This document shows, one piece after another, positions 34,331 to 43,325 of a stretch of 64,000 bases of DNA. Made by a program: the position numbers and the translations under genes. Below the pieces are notes generated by a model. The model was not told the DNA's origin. It searched no databases and saw only the letters and a list, made by a program, of their open reading frames with translations. Numbering within the stretch: the first letter of the stretch is position 1; each line of letters starts with the position of its first letter. The DNA is taken from NCBI GenBank assembly GCA_963714995.1, contig CAVQQP010000006.1:1-64000 (forward strand), given 5' to 3'. This stretch comes from Prado023 sp963714995 (GTDB taxonomy: Bacteria; Actinomycetota; Actinomycetes; S36-B12; CAIYMF01).

Positions 34331-35721
34331 GCCCCGTCACGCAGGAACGCGCGGTACCAGGCGTACGAGGTCTTCGGGATGCGCCGCTGCGTCGGGTAGT
34401 CGAGGTGCAGCAGGCCGAAGCGCGGACGGTACCCCTCGGCCCACTCGAAGTTGTCCATCAGCGACCACACGAAGTAGCCGCGGACGTCGACGCCGGCGTC
34501 GATCGCCTCGCCCAGCGCTGCCACGTGCCCGCGCAGGTACTCCACCCGCTGTGGGTCCTCGACGTGCGGCTCGGGGTCCTCGACCAGCTCCTCGACGAAG
34601 GCCGCGCCGCTCTCGGTGACCATGACCGGTGGGAGCCTGTCGGCGTACCGCTCGTGGATCCCCACGAGGACGTCACGCAGGCCGCTGGGGACCACCGGCC
34701 AGCCCATGGCGGTCTGCTCGAACTCGTCCATCACGACCTGCTCGAAGGGCAACGGGTTGCCAGGTCCCGGGGCCTTCACCCGTGTGGGGTTGTAGTAGTT
34801 CACGCCGAGCACGTCCAACGGCTGGGCGATGGTCGCCAGGTCCCCGTCCTGGACGCAGGAGCGGTCGGTGGGCACCCCGACCTCGTCCAGGCCCGGATAG
34901 GTCCCGAGCAGGCAGGGGTCCATGTAGGTGCGGTTCTGGATGGCGTCGAGGGCGGCTGCCGCAGCGGCATCCTCGGGGGAGTCGCTGGCCGGCACGATCG
35001 GCGACAGGTTGTGGCTGATGCCGATCGTGGCGCCGGGCACCTCGGCGCGGATGGCCTGCGCGCCCAGCCCGTGCGCGAGCAGGACATGGTGCGTCGCCGG
35101 GAACGAGTCGAAGAGCAGCGCCCGTCCCGGGGCATGGGCACCGAACGCATAGCCGTGGGTGGAGATCACGACGGCCTCGTTGATGGTGATCCACGTGTGC
35201 ACCCGGTCGCCGAGGCGCCGGGCGACGTGGCCCGCGTACTCGGCGAAGCGATAGGCGGTGTCGCGCTCCATCCAGCCGCCACGGTCCTCGAGCGGCTGGG
35301 GGAGGTCCCAGTGGTAGAGCGTCAGGGCCGGGGCGATGCCGCGCTCGAGCAGCCCGTCCACGAGCCGCTCGTAGAAGTCGAGCCCGCGCGGCTCGACCGC
35401 GCCCTCCCCGGTGGGCACCACTCGCGGCCAGGAGACGGAGAAGCGGTAGGCGTTCACCCCGAGGTCGGCCATGAGCGCCACGTCCTCGGCCCAGCGCACG
35501 TAGTGGTCGCAGGCGATGTCGCCGGTGGACCCGTCGGCGATCCGCCCGGGTGTGTGGGCGAAGGTGTCCCAGATCGAGGGACCCTTGCCGTCGGCGTCCC
35601 AGGACCCCTCGATCTGGTGGGCCGCGGTCGCGGTGCCCCAGAGGAAGTCGGAGGGGAAGGCGGCGCGGGTGCGCCCGTCGGACAACGTGCCGGGGTCACC
35701 CGGTCTCCACGGGGTGCTCAT
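34327..35721 (-). CDS. GH1 beta-glucosidase
   Basis: A 464-residue glycoside hydrolase family 1 enzyme. The N-terminal signature is FLWGTATAAHQIEGSWDADGKG. The acid/base Glu is in TWITINEAVV (about residue 166) and the nucleophile Glu in VMVTESGAAF (about 360), where the usual TENG is TESG. VWSLMDNFEWAEGY closes the active site. It is cytoplasmic with no signal peptide, so it hydrolyses imported beta-glucosides. The ATG at 35721 was chosen because upstream residues are Arg/Pro-rich and non-homologous. Confidence 0.95.
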   Translation of the reverse strand: MSTPWRPGDPGTLSDGRTRAAFPSDFLWGTATAAHQIEGSWDADGKGPSIWDTFAHTPGRIADGSTGDIACDHYVRWAEDVALMADLGVNAYRFSVSWPRVVPTGEGAVEPRGLDFYERLVDGLLERGIAPALTLYHWDLPQPLEDRGGWMERDTAYRFAEYAGHVARRLGDRVHTWITINEAVVISTHGYAFGAHAPGRALLFDSFPATHHVLLAHGLGAQAIRAEVPGATIGISHNLSPIVPASDSPEDAAAAAALDAIQNRTYMDPCLLGTYPGLDEVGVPTDRSCVQDGDLATIAQPLDVLGVNYYNPTRVKAPGPGNPLPFEQVVMDEFEQTAMGWPVVPSGLRDVLVGIHERYADRLPPVMVTESGAAFVEELVEDPEPHVEDPQRVEYLRGHVAALGEAIDAGVDVRGYFVWSLMDNFEWAEGYRPRFGLLHLDYPTQRRIPKTSYAWYRAFLRDGA

Positions 35722-35767
35722 GGCCCGCAGCCTGCCACGCACGGGCCTCCCGTGGCTGCCTGAAGCC

Positions 35768-36412
35768 TCAGCCCGCGCCCAGGACCAGGCGCGCGATGTC
35801 GTCGGGCGTGGTGGCACGCACGTCGATGGTCTCCTCGGGTATGGCGTGGGTCTGGTGCCCCCACCCCACCGCGACCGCGAGGACGCCGGCCGCCCGGGCG
35901 GCGAGCATGTCGCCCGGGCTGTCGCCGACGAACACGGCCCGGCTGGCGGGAACCCCGAGCTGCTCGAGGGTCAGGTGGATCATCTCCGGGTTGGGCTTGG
36001 GCCCGCTGACGAGGTCCACCGTGACGACCGTGTCGAACAGGGCGTCGAGCCCGTGGGCGCCGAGGACCACCGCAGCGGAGCGGGAGTCGGAGTTGGTCGC
36101 CACGGCGGTGGCCACGCCCGCGTCCCGCAGCGTCACGAGCAGGTCGACGATGCCCGGATAGGGCGCGATCCGGGCGACCTCCTGAGCCAGCGCGTCGTGG
36201 AAGACGTCGTCGTCGGCGTCGGTGGCCTCGTGCCCCAGCAGCGCGCTGACCAGGTTCCGGGCTGCTCCGAGGTGTGCCACCGGCTCGAGCTCGACGAGCG
36301 TGATCTCCCGCCCCACCGCCACCGAGTAGGCGTGCATCGCTGGGATGAAGGTGTTGATCAACGTCCCGTCCTGGTCGAAGACCACCGCCTGGTACTGCCG
36401 CACTCCTGTCAC
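35768..36412 (-). CDS. HAD phosphatase (phosphoglycolate-phosphatase-like)
   Basis: A 214-residue HAD hydrolase with a helical cap. Motif I is VVFDQDGTLINT (DQDGT where DLDGT is usual; both catalytic Asp are kept), motif II ATNSDSRS, motif III KPNPEMI and motif IV FVGDSPGDMLAA. GTG start with GGAG six bases before. It follows the acetyltransferase by 19 bases and precedes beta-glucosidase by 46, so it probably dephosphorylates a sugar phosphate in the same pathway, possibly acting as a beta-phosphoglucomutase-like phosphatase. Confidence 0.88.
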   Translation of the reverse strand: MTGVRQYQAVVFDQDGTLINTFIPAMHAYSVAVGREITLVELEPVAHLGAARNLVSALLGHEATDADDDVFHDALAQEVARIAPYPGIVDLLVTLRDAGVATAVATNSDSRSAAVVLGAHGLDALFDTVVTVDLVSGPKPNPEMIHLTLEQLGVPASRAVFVGDSPGDMLAARAAGVLAVAVGWGHQTHAIPEETIDVRATTPDDIARLVLGAG

Positions 36413-36431
36413 CTCGATCTCCTCGCCCGGC

Positions 36432-37004
36432 TCACAGCTCCCGGACCACCCGCGCCGGGTTGCCGACCGCGACGACCCGGTCGGGGAGGTCCTTGATCAC
36501 CACCGCGCCCGACCCGACGACCACGTCGTCGCCGATCGTCACGCCCGGGCCGACGATGACCCCGCCACCGAGCCAGACGCGGCTGCCGATCGTGATCGGG
36601 AATCCCAGCTCGCGCCCCGAGATGCGCTCCTGCGCATCGACCGGGTGCGTGGCCGTGAGCAGCTGCACCCCCGGCGCGAGCATCGTGTCGTCACCGATCC
36701 GGATCTCGGCGACGTCGAGCAGCACGCAGTTGGCGTTGGCGTAGAAGCGCTCACCGAGGTGGATGTTGAAGCCGTAGTCGACATGCAGGTTCGGCTCGAT
36801 CTCGAACGACTCGCCGGTGCTGCCGAGCAGGTCGGTCAGGATGGCCCTGCGCTGCTCCGCGGCCTCGGGCGGCGTGTGGTTGAACTGGAACTCCAGGGAG
36901 CGCGCCCGGGCTCGTGCCTCGACGAGCTCCGGGTCGCTGGAGAGGTACAGCTGGCCCGAGACCATCAGCTGGAACTCGATCCCGGTCGGACGGTAGCTGG
37001 ACAT
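36432..37004 (-). CDS. sugar O-acetyltransferase (maltose/galactoside type, left-handed beta helix)
   Basis: A 190-residue hexapeptide-repeat acetyltransferase. It begins with the Maa domain (MVSGQLYLSSDPELVEARARARSLEFQFN) and continues with LbH coils (IRIGDDTMLAPGVQLLTATHPVDA with the catalytic His, GSRVWLGGGVIVGPGVTIGDDVVVGSGAVV, GNPARVVREL). It acetylates sugars with acetyl-CoA, a way to detoxify surplus non-metabolised sugars. It is the first gene of the operon with HAD, GH1 and MFS, divergent from the leaderless YczE gene. Confidence 0.92.
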   Translation of the reverse strand: MSSYRPTGIEFQLMVSGQLYLSSDPELVEARARARSLEFQFNHTPPEAAEQRRAILTDLLGSTGESFEIEPNLHVDYGFNIHLGERFYANANCVLLDVAEIRIGDDTMLAPGVQLLTATHPVDAQERISGRELGFPITIGSRVWLGGGVIVGPGVTIGDDVVVGSGAVVIKDLPDRVVAVGNPARVVREL

Positions 37005-37032
37005 GGGAGCATTCCTACCAAGTTCGCACGCC

Positions 37033-37038
37033 TATAGT
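37033..37038 (+). promoter_or_regulatory. leaderless -10 (TATAGT) of the YczE-like gene
   Basis: TATAGT followed by seven bases and the GTG at 37046; no ribosome binding site. It fixes the start of the membrane protein. Confidence 0.6.
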
Positions 37039-37045
37039 CCGCCGG

Positions 37046-37759
37046 GTGGAGATCCTGGGGTGGCTGCGTCCGGCGCGCACGGTCCCGGTCACCCGCTGGC
37101 GCTCCCCCTCACGCTGGTCGCCCACCCCGGCGAGCGGGATGGTCCTGCTCATCGGCCTGTATGCGTTCGGCACCGGCGAGGCGCTGATCGTCCAGGGCGG
37201 GCTGGGCGTGAGCCCCTGGACGGTGCTGGCGCAGGGCCTGTCCACGATCCTGCCCGTGTCGATCGGTGTGGCCACCTTCCTCGTCAGTGCGGTGGTGCTG
37301 CTGCTCTGGATCCCGCTGCGGGAGCGACCGGGGCTGGGGACCCTCGCCAACGCCATCGTGATCGCGATCGCGCTGCAGGTCGGGGTCGCCCTGGTCCCGC
37401 AGCCGCAGGCGCGGCCCGCCCAACTGGTCCTGGTCCTCCTCGGGATCGCGATGATCGGCCTGGGCAGCGGCCTCTACCTGACCACCAACCTCGGTCCTGG
37501 CCCCCGGGACGGCTGGATGACGGGGATCCACGTGCGCACGGGGTGGCCGGTGGGCCGGGTCCGGCTGGGGATCGAGCTCGTGGTCCTCGGCGTCGGCTGG
37601 CTGCTGGGCGGGACGGTCGGGTTGGGCACCGTCCTGTTCGCCGTCCTCATCGGTCCTGCCGTCGCCCAGGGCCTGGCCATCGCCGGGGCGATCGGGGGCG
37701 TGCCCGGCGCCGTGGGGCTGGCTGCTGTCGAGGACGAGTTCCCCGAGCTGGACGCCTGA
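37046..37759 (+). CDS. YczE/YyaS-type membrane protein
   Basis: A 237-residue integral membrane protein of five or six helices. The family signature is GSGLYLTTNLGPGPRDGWMTGIHVRTGWPVGRVRLGIE, with QGGLGVSPWTVLAQGLS earlier. Members in Bacillus (YczE) influence secondary metabolite production by an unknown route; the molecular role is not known. The acidic C-terminus (EDEFPELDA) faces the cytoplasm. GTG start from a leaderless promoter. Confidence 0.85.
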   Translation: MEILGWLRPARTVPVTRWRSPSRWSPTPASGMVLLIGLYAFGTGEALIVQGGLGVSPWTVLAQGLSTILPVSIGVATFLVSAVVLLLWIPLRERPGLGTLANAIVIAIALQVGVALVPQPQARPAQLVLVLLGIAMIGLGSGLYLTTNLGPGPRDGWMTGIHVRTGWPVGRVRLGIELVVLGVGWLLGGTVGLGTVLFAVLIGPAVAQGLAIAGAIGGVPGAVGLAAVEDEFPELDA

Positions 37760-37854
37760 TCGCCTCGAGGTGCTCCCACGGGCAGCGCGTGGGCGTGAGT
37801 GACACGTAGTCACCCGAGGTCCTGCACGTTCGCCTGTGGGCAGCGTCCCGGGCA

Positions 37855-37860
37855 TAGCCT
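37855..37860 (+). promoter_or_regulatory. leaderless -10 (TAGCCT) of the repeat/RDD gene
   Basis: TAGCCT is six bases before the ATG at 37867 and there is no ribosome binding site. A similar TAGCCT at 39530-39535 precedes the sulfotransferase, there with a short leader and GGAGG. Confidence 0.5.
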
Positions 37861-37866
37861 GCGGCC

Positions 37867-39472
37867 ATGGCCGACGAACCGAGGGACGCGGGGCTGCGCA
37901 GCAGTGTGCGCCGTGCCGTGGACGGGGCCTTCGATGCCACGGTCGGCCGTGTCGGCCACACGGTCACCGAGGCGGCCATGGACGTCACCGGGGCCACCGC
38001 CCAGCAGGTCATCGAGGACCTCGAGCCGTACCTGATCCAGGAGGCCATCCCGAGGATCGTCGAGGGGCTCACGCCGTACCTGACCGACACGGTCGTGCCG
38101 GAGGTGCTGGAGGGCATCACCGGGCATCTCGTCGCGGACACGGTCCCGGAGATCGTCGACGGGGTCACGGCGCACCTGGTGGCGGTGACGGTCCCCGAGG
38201 TGGTCGCCGGTGTCACCCCGCGCCTGGTCGCCGACCTGCTCCCCGCCCTGCTGGAGGACCTGCGGCCCTACCTGGAGGCCGAGCTCGTCCCCCGGATCGT
38301 CGAGGGCCTCGTCCCCCACATCCAGGAGCAGGTGGCCCCGGAGCTCATCGACGGGCTGATGCCCAAGATCCGCGATCGAGGTGGCCCCGGACCTGATCGA
38401 GGCCCTGATGCCGCGGATCGAGGAGCAGATCGCGCCTCAGCTGATCGATGCGCTGATGCCCAAGATCCGCGATCAGGTGGCCCCCGACCTCATCGACGCG
38501 CTCATGCCGCGGATCCGTGACGAGGTCGCCCCCCAGCTCGTGGACGCGTTGATGCCCACGATCACCGACGAGATCGCCCCCCAGCTGGTCGACTCCCTGA
38601 TGCCCAAGATCCGCACCGAGGTCGTTCCCCTGATCCTCGACGACATCGTCGACGATCCGCGTGTCCGCGACCTCATCCGGGAGCAGAGCCAGGGCCTGTT
38701 CCTCGACGCGCTGGAGTCCGTCCGCGAGAACCTGGCCGATGCCGATGATCTGGTCGAGCGGATCGGGCGGCGCCTGCTCCGGCAGAAGCCGCGCCCGCAG
38801 CCGGAGTCGGCCGTCAGCCTGATGCTCGACGCTGCCGGCGATGAGGACACCACCCCAGCGCGCCTCACGCGCGAGAACCTGGCCGAGCAGCGCAGCGCCT
38901 GGCGGGCCATGCCGGTTCACCCGGCCCCGCCCGGACGGGAGTTCGCGCACGCCGGTGCCCTGACCCGCCTGGTGGCCTTCGGCGTGGACGTGACCGTCGT
39001 GGGCTGGTTGGTCAGCCAGGGGCTGTCGGCCCTGGTCAACCTGCTGGACTCCCTGTTCACGCCGGTGCCGCAGTGGCTGGTGGTGATCCTCGGCGGGATC
39101 GCGGCCTCCTTCGTGCCGATCTACCTCGGGATCTCCTGGTGGCTCACGGGCCGGTCGCTGGGCTCCTGGCTCGTCGGGACCCGGGTCTGCACGCCGGACG
39201 GACGCAATCCTGGCTTCGTCCGCGCCCTGGTCCGCAGCTGGGCGGGCGTCCTCGGTGTGGTCATCTGGGTCCTCGCCGGGGTCTTCAGCCTGTTCGACCG
39301 CAAGCGCCGCTCGTGGCTGGACCTGCTCCTGCACACCGAGGTTCGCTACGTGGTGCCCCTCGACCAGCAGCGCCGGTACATCCGGGAGGAGCTCCAGAGT
39401 CGCCAGGCACAGGCTGCGGCCGGGCTCACCGGCCGCGAGGACGATGCGGACACGGCGCCCTCGACGCCATGA
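37867..39472 (+). CDS. 16-residue-repeat protein with C-terminal RDD membrane domain, frameshifted
   Basis: About 535 residues once a frameshift is repaired. After 45 residues come 13-14 tandem units of exactly 16 residues with the pattern VAPDLIDALMPRIRDE: a Pro at position 3, aliphatics at 1, 5, 6, 9, 10 and 14, and acidic or basic residues at the ends. Late units are nearly identical, early ones (VVPEVLEGITGHLVAD) more diverged. Each is an amphipathic helix, so an extended solenoid or coil is likely. An RDD domain follows (GALTRLVAFGVDVTVVGWL, WWLTGRSLGSWLVGTRV) with three membrane helices. The extra base is in GATC at 38374-38377. Length is 535 codons plus one. I know no described protein with this layout. 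Confidence 0.75.
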
Positions 39473-39570
39473 GGCGACCTTAGGCCCGGGACCACGTGTT
39501 CGGTCCACGTGCATCGCCGGCCTCGGCGGTAGCCTGCCCCTCAACCGTGATCCCCGTCCCTGGAGGTTGC

Positions 39571-40797
39571 ATGCCCACCCGTCCCGAGCCCCTGCCGGAC
39601 GGCACGATCATGTTCCACGCAGGGTTCCACAAGACCGGGACCACGGCGCTGCAGTCGGCGTTCGCCAGCAGCCGCCCGCAGCTGATGGAGGCCGGCGTCC
39701 TCTATCCCGGCAACCGGCGCTCGCACCACCGGGCGGCCATGGTGGTCACGAAGCGCACCTGGGGGTGGGAGGAGCGGGGCGGCCGTCGCACCGAGCCCAA
39801 GTACTGGGGGCGCGTGGCGCGCGCGGCAGCCGCGCACGAGGGCCGGGTGGTGATCTCCAGCGAGGGGTTCGCCCTGGCCGATGACGCCGCCCTGGACCGG
39901 ATCGTGGATCGCCTCGGCGCCGAGCGCCTGCACGCGGTCTTCACGTTGCGACCGATGGCGCGCCTGCTGGCCTCCTCGTGGCAGCAGTACCTGAAGTACG
40001 GGCTTGCGATGCGCTATGAGAACTGGCTGAAGAACGTGTTCGCTGCCCCGCCGGAGTGCCCGCCGACACCCAACTTCTGGCGCCGCAACGACCACGTCGG
40101 GATCATGTCCCGGTGGGCCGATCGGCTCGGCCCCGACCGCGTGACCCTGGTCGTCCTCGACGAGGGCGACCGGGACTACCTGTTCCGGACGTTCGAGCAC
40201 CTGCTCGCCCTCCCCAGCGGAGTGCTGGTCCCGGACCCGGAGCTCAGCGCCAGCAACCGCTCGATGACGGCGGCCGAGGCCGAGATGCTGCGCCAGGTCA
40301 ACGCCGGCGGGGCCAAGCGCTGGGACTGGCCGCAGTACGAGAAGCTCGTGCGCCGGGGCGCCATCCTGCGCATGGTCGAGTCGCGCACGCCAGAGCCCGA
40401 CGAGGAGCCACTGGGCACTCCCGAGTGGGCGATCCGGGCGGCGCAGGAGGTCGGCCGGCAGACCGCCGAGCAGGTGGCTGCCCTGGGCATCGCCGTCCAC
40501 GGTGACCTGTCGAGCCTGGCCGATCCCATCCCGGCGGGCGACCCGCCGACCGACGCCCTGCGGCTGCCGGTGCACGCGGCCGCGGAAGCCGTCCTCGGGG
40601 CGATCTCGGGGGCGATGGCCGGCAAGCCGGTTGCGCCCGACTCCGACACGGCGATCAACAAGCTGGACCTGCCCGCAGTGCAGCGCCTGAGCACGAAGGA
40701 GGCCGCCGACCTGCTCAAGCTCCGGCTCGGGGAGGCCCGGGAGTGGCGAATGGCGAAGTTGAAGCGCTCGACACGGGCAGCCTTGCGGCGATCCTAG
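39571..40797 (+). CDS. PAPS-dependent sulfotransferase-like protein
   Basis: A 408-residue protein with the sulfotransferase 5'-phosphosulfate loop IMFHAGFHKTGTTALQSAFA (about residues 13-32) and, later, RVVISSEGFAL and FTLRPMARLLASSWQQYLKYG, whose Arg and Ser match the 3'-phosphate-binding segment. It would transfer sulfate from PAPS to an unknown acceptor, possibly a cell-surface sugar or lipid. PAPS can be supplied by CysD/CysNC of this window. TGGAGG precedes the ATG. No signal peptide is seen. Confidence 0.8.
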   Translation: MPTRPEPLPDGTIMFHAGFHKTGTTALQSAFASSRPQLMEAGVLYPGNRRSHHRAAMVVTKRTWGWEERGGRRTEPKYWGRVARAAAAHEGRVVISSEGFALADDAALDRIVDRLGAERLHAVFTLRPMARLLASSWQQYLKYGLAMRYENWLKNVFAAPPECPPTPNFWRRNDHVGIMSRWADRLGPDRVTLVVLDEGDRDYLFRTFEHLLALPSGVLVPDPELSASNRSMTAAEAEMLRQVNAGGAKRWDWPQYEKLVRRGAILRMVESRTPEPDEEPLGTPEWAIRAAQEVGRQTAEQVAALGIAVHGDLSSLADPIPAGDPPTDALRLPVHAAAEAVLGAISGAMAGKPVAPDSDTAINKLDLPAVQRLSTKEAADLLKLRLGEAREWRMAKLKRSTRAALRRS

Positions 40798-40809
40798 GCA
40801 CGAGCACCC

Positions 40810-41568
40810 TCAGCGCCTCGTCGGGGACCGTCGTGCCGGACGCTGGCTCGCTGCCCGACGTGCCCGGCGGCTGCGGTACATGGCGTCGTCGGCACGCGCC
40901 ACGACATCGGAGAGCCGGTCGGTCGGCCTGAGCTCCGCGACACCCGTGCTGATGGAGATCGGCGCGGGCCTCCCGGCTCGCTCCGGATCGCCGTCCTGCA
41001 CCGCTGCTGCCAGGCTGCCAGCGATCCGGGCAGCGGCCGTCGCATCGCACAGGGGCAGGAGCAGGACGAACTCGTCGCCGCCCCACCGACCGACCACGTC
41101 GCTGCGGCGCACCACGGTCGTGGCCACGCGGGCGACCTCGCGCAGGGCAGCGTCACCGGCGTTGTGGCCGTGGGTGTCGTTGTAGCGCTTGAAGTCATCG
41201 AGGTCGAACAGCACCACGGACAGCGGCTGCTCGCCGCGCGTCGCGGAGCTGATGGCATCCTCGGCGATGGCCTCGAAGGCGTGCCGGTTGTAGGCCCCGG
41301 TCACGTGGTCGCGTGTGGCTGCGCGGAGCAGCGTCCGGTGGTACCTGTTGATGACGATGACCGCCAGGGCGACGATCGCCAGGCAGGACAACGCCCCGAA
41401 GGCGAGGCTGAACCCGAAGGTGCCCAGGTCCGTCGGGGCCGGGCAGGTCTGCTCGGCCCGTGTGGCTGCCAGCCAGGTGCCCGTGATGATGGGCAGGAAC
41501 CCGGCCGTCAGCGCCATCATCAGGGCCAGCAGGATCCGCCGGCGCTCCCGAGCGAAATCGGCGTCCAT
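40810..41568 (-). CDS. membrane diguanylate cyclase (GGDEF)
   Basis: A 252-residue protein: two membrane helices (LLALMMALTAGFLPIITGTWLA and FSLAFGALSCLAIVALAVIVI) with a short outside loop carrying one Cys, then a GGDEF domain. The active site is intact as GRWGGDEFVLL, and RRSD five residues upstream is a complete inhibitory I-site (RxxD). DHVTGAYNRHAFE and VLFDLDDFKRYND bind Mg and GTP. It makes c-di-GMP from two GTP and should be product-inhibited. It is convergent with the sulfotransferase, 12 bases away. Confidence 0.92.
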   Translation of the reverse strand: MDADFARERRRILLALMMALTAGFLPIITGTWLAATRAEQTCPAPTDLGTFGFSLAFGALSCLAIVALAVIVINRYHRTLLRAATRDHVTGAYNRHAFEAIAEDAISSATRGEQPLSVVLFDLDDFKRYNDTHGHNAGDAALREVARVATTVVRRSDVVGRWGGDEFVLLLPLCDATAAARIAGSLAAAVQDGDPERAGRPAPISISTGVAELRPTDRLSDVVARADDAMYRSRRARRAASQRPARRSPTRR

Positions 41569-41735
41569 CAGTGGCTCCCTCGATGCCGCACACGAGCGGC
41601 ATCTCAACGGTAGGGCGTGCGATGGCCGGCGGCATCGGGATTCCCCCGGACGGCGCAACGCCCGCCACAGCGCATCAGGTCCGCCCGGGGCGCCATACTC
41701 ACGCCCAGACCACGACTCCCAGGAAGGGGAGATGC

Positions 41736-41918
41736 ATGTCGGGCAAGTTCGAGCTCTACACGGACAACGCAGGCAAGTTCCGGTTCCGGCTCAAGGCGAG
41801 CAACGGCCAGACCATCGCCGCCAGCCAGGGTTACGCCTCGAAGAAGTCCGCCCTCGAGGGGATCGAGTCGGTGCGCAAGCACGCCGCAGACGCCCCAGTC
41901 GTCGAGGTCGACGAGTAG
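41736..41918 (+). CDS. YegP/DUF1508-family protein
   Basis: A 60-residue protein that is a single DUF1508 unit: FELYTDNAGKFRFRLKASNGQTIAASQGYASKKSALEGIESVRKHA. The fold is a small alpha/beta sandwich; many members carry two units, this one only one. GGGGAGA lies before the ATG. No enzymatic role is known; family members are found near stress genes. Confidence 0.9.
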   Translation: MSGKFELYTDNAGKFRFRLKASNGQTIAASQGYASKKSALEGIESVRKHAADAPVVEVDE

Positions 41919-42048
41919 GTCCACCTCGTCCGGGCATGGGCCCGCGACGTGCGGGGTGGTCACCGACCGGGGCCCCGCGCCATGGGACGGCCCCGGACAT
42001 CCCGGACAGATCGTCCCTGCTGTCACCTGCGGATGGCATGCTTGTGCG

Positions 42049-43258
42049 GTGCCTCCCCGAGCCGGCCGAGTCCCTGTCTGGGCAGTCGCGTGGGCCCTTG
42101 TCCTGGCGGCGTGCGGCGGGACGCCGTCGGCGGCACCCCTCACCTCAGCTCCCTTCACTGCGCCGCCCTCGCCGTCGGCGTCGGCCAGCCCCGAGGCAAC
42201 CGTGGACCCGGTCCTGGCGTGTGTGGCGCGGCTGCCCCTGGATGTGCGCATCGGCCAGACCATGCTGGTCACGACCACGGACATCGCGCGGGTCCAGGAG
42301 TGGCTCGATGACGGGCTGATCGCCGGGATCCTCTCCAACGGAAGCCTGACCCCGGCCATGGCCGGTGCGCTCGAGGAGGCGACCACGGGGAACCAGTACG
42401 GCGCCCTGCTGGCCGCTGACGAGGAGGGCGGCCTGGTCCAGCGCTACCGCGACGTGATCGGTCCGATCCCCTCCGCGCAGCAGCAGGCGGAGTCGATGAC
42501 CCCCGACGAGGTCCGTGCCCTGTACGCCGACCATGGCGAGGCCCTGGCCGACTGGGGCGTCGACCTCGTGTTCGCCCCCGTCGTCGACGTGGGGAACGGC
42601 CCCGGCATCGGCTCGCGCGCCTACTCCGACGACCCCCTGGTCGTGGCCGAGTACGGCACCGCCGCGGCCCAGGGCTACTCGGATGCCGGGGTGCTCCCCG
42701 TGCTGAAGCACTTCCCCGGGCACGGCCGCTCCACGGGCGACACCCACGTCGAGCTGGCCGTCGGCCCCCCGATCGACGAGCTGCGGGCCCGGGATCTCGT
42801 CCCGTTCATCCGGATCCCGGAGCAGGTCGACGTCTCGGTGATGGTCGGCCACACGACCATCCCGGGCCTCTCGCAGGCCCCGAGCAGCCAGTCGCGGCGC
42901 GCCATCGAGGGCCTGCTGGTCGAGGAGCTCGGCTTCGACGGGCTCGATCGTCAGCGACGCCCTGGGGATGGAGGCCTCCGGAGAGCCGACACAGGGTGCG
43001 GCGCTGGTCGGGTTCGTCGCCGCGGGAGGCGACCTCGGCATCGTCGGACCCGGTGGCTCGGTGGAGGGCCGTCGTGCCCTGCGTGCGGCGCTGGAGGACG
43101 GATCCGTGACCGAGGAGCGGATCAACGACGCTGCCCTGACGGTGCTGGCCACGAAGGGGATCGACCCGTGCGACGTCGCCGACGCCCCCGCGCCCGCGGT
43201 CGAGGACTCCGTCCTCCCCAGCGACCCGGCCGTCATCAACCCCACCGACGAGCCGTAG
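42049..43258 (+). CDS. GH3 beta-N-acetylhexosaminidase-type lipoprotein, frameshifted
   Basis: A lipoprotein glycoside hydrolase of family 3 (NagZ-like), about 402 residues. The GTG at 42049 starts a signal with lipobox LAAC. The domain shows IAGILSNG, LLAADEEGGLVQR, FAPVVDVGNGPGIGSRAYSDDP, LPVLKHFPGHGRSTGDTH with the catalytic His/Asp, and HTTIPGLSQAPSSQS. The nucleophile motif GFDGL/IVSDALGMEA is split between frames by an extra G that creates GATC at 42946-42949; removing it restores the family text. The length is 403 codons plus one. It would trim N-acetylglucosamine from cell-wall material outside the cell. Confidence 0.82.
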
Positions 43259-43325
43259 CCCCGCCGCGCGGCGTTCGTGGTGTTCGGGGGGTTTCGCCCT
43301 CGGCCCGTTCGGGCACAATGGTCGC

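Noticed and set aside
37867..39472. Programmed ribosomal frameshift in the RDD repeat gene
   Set aside because: There is no slippery heptamer or downstream pseudoknot at 38374, and the same type of single-base gain occurs in unrelated genes.
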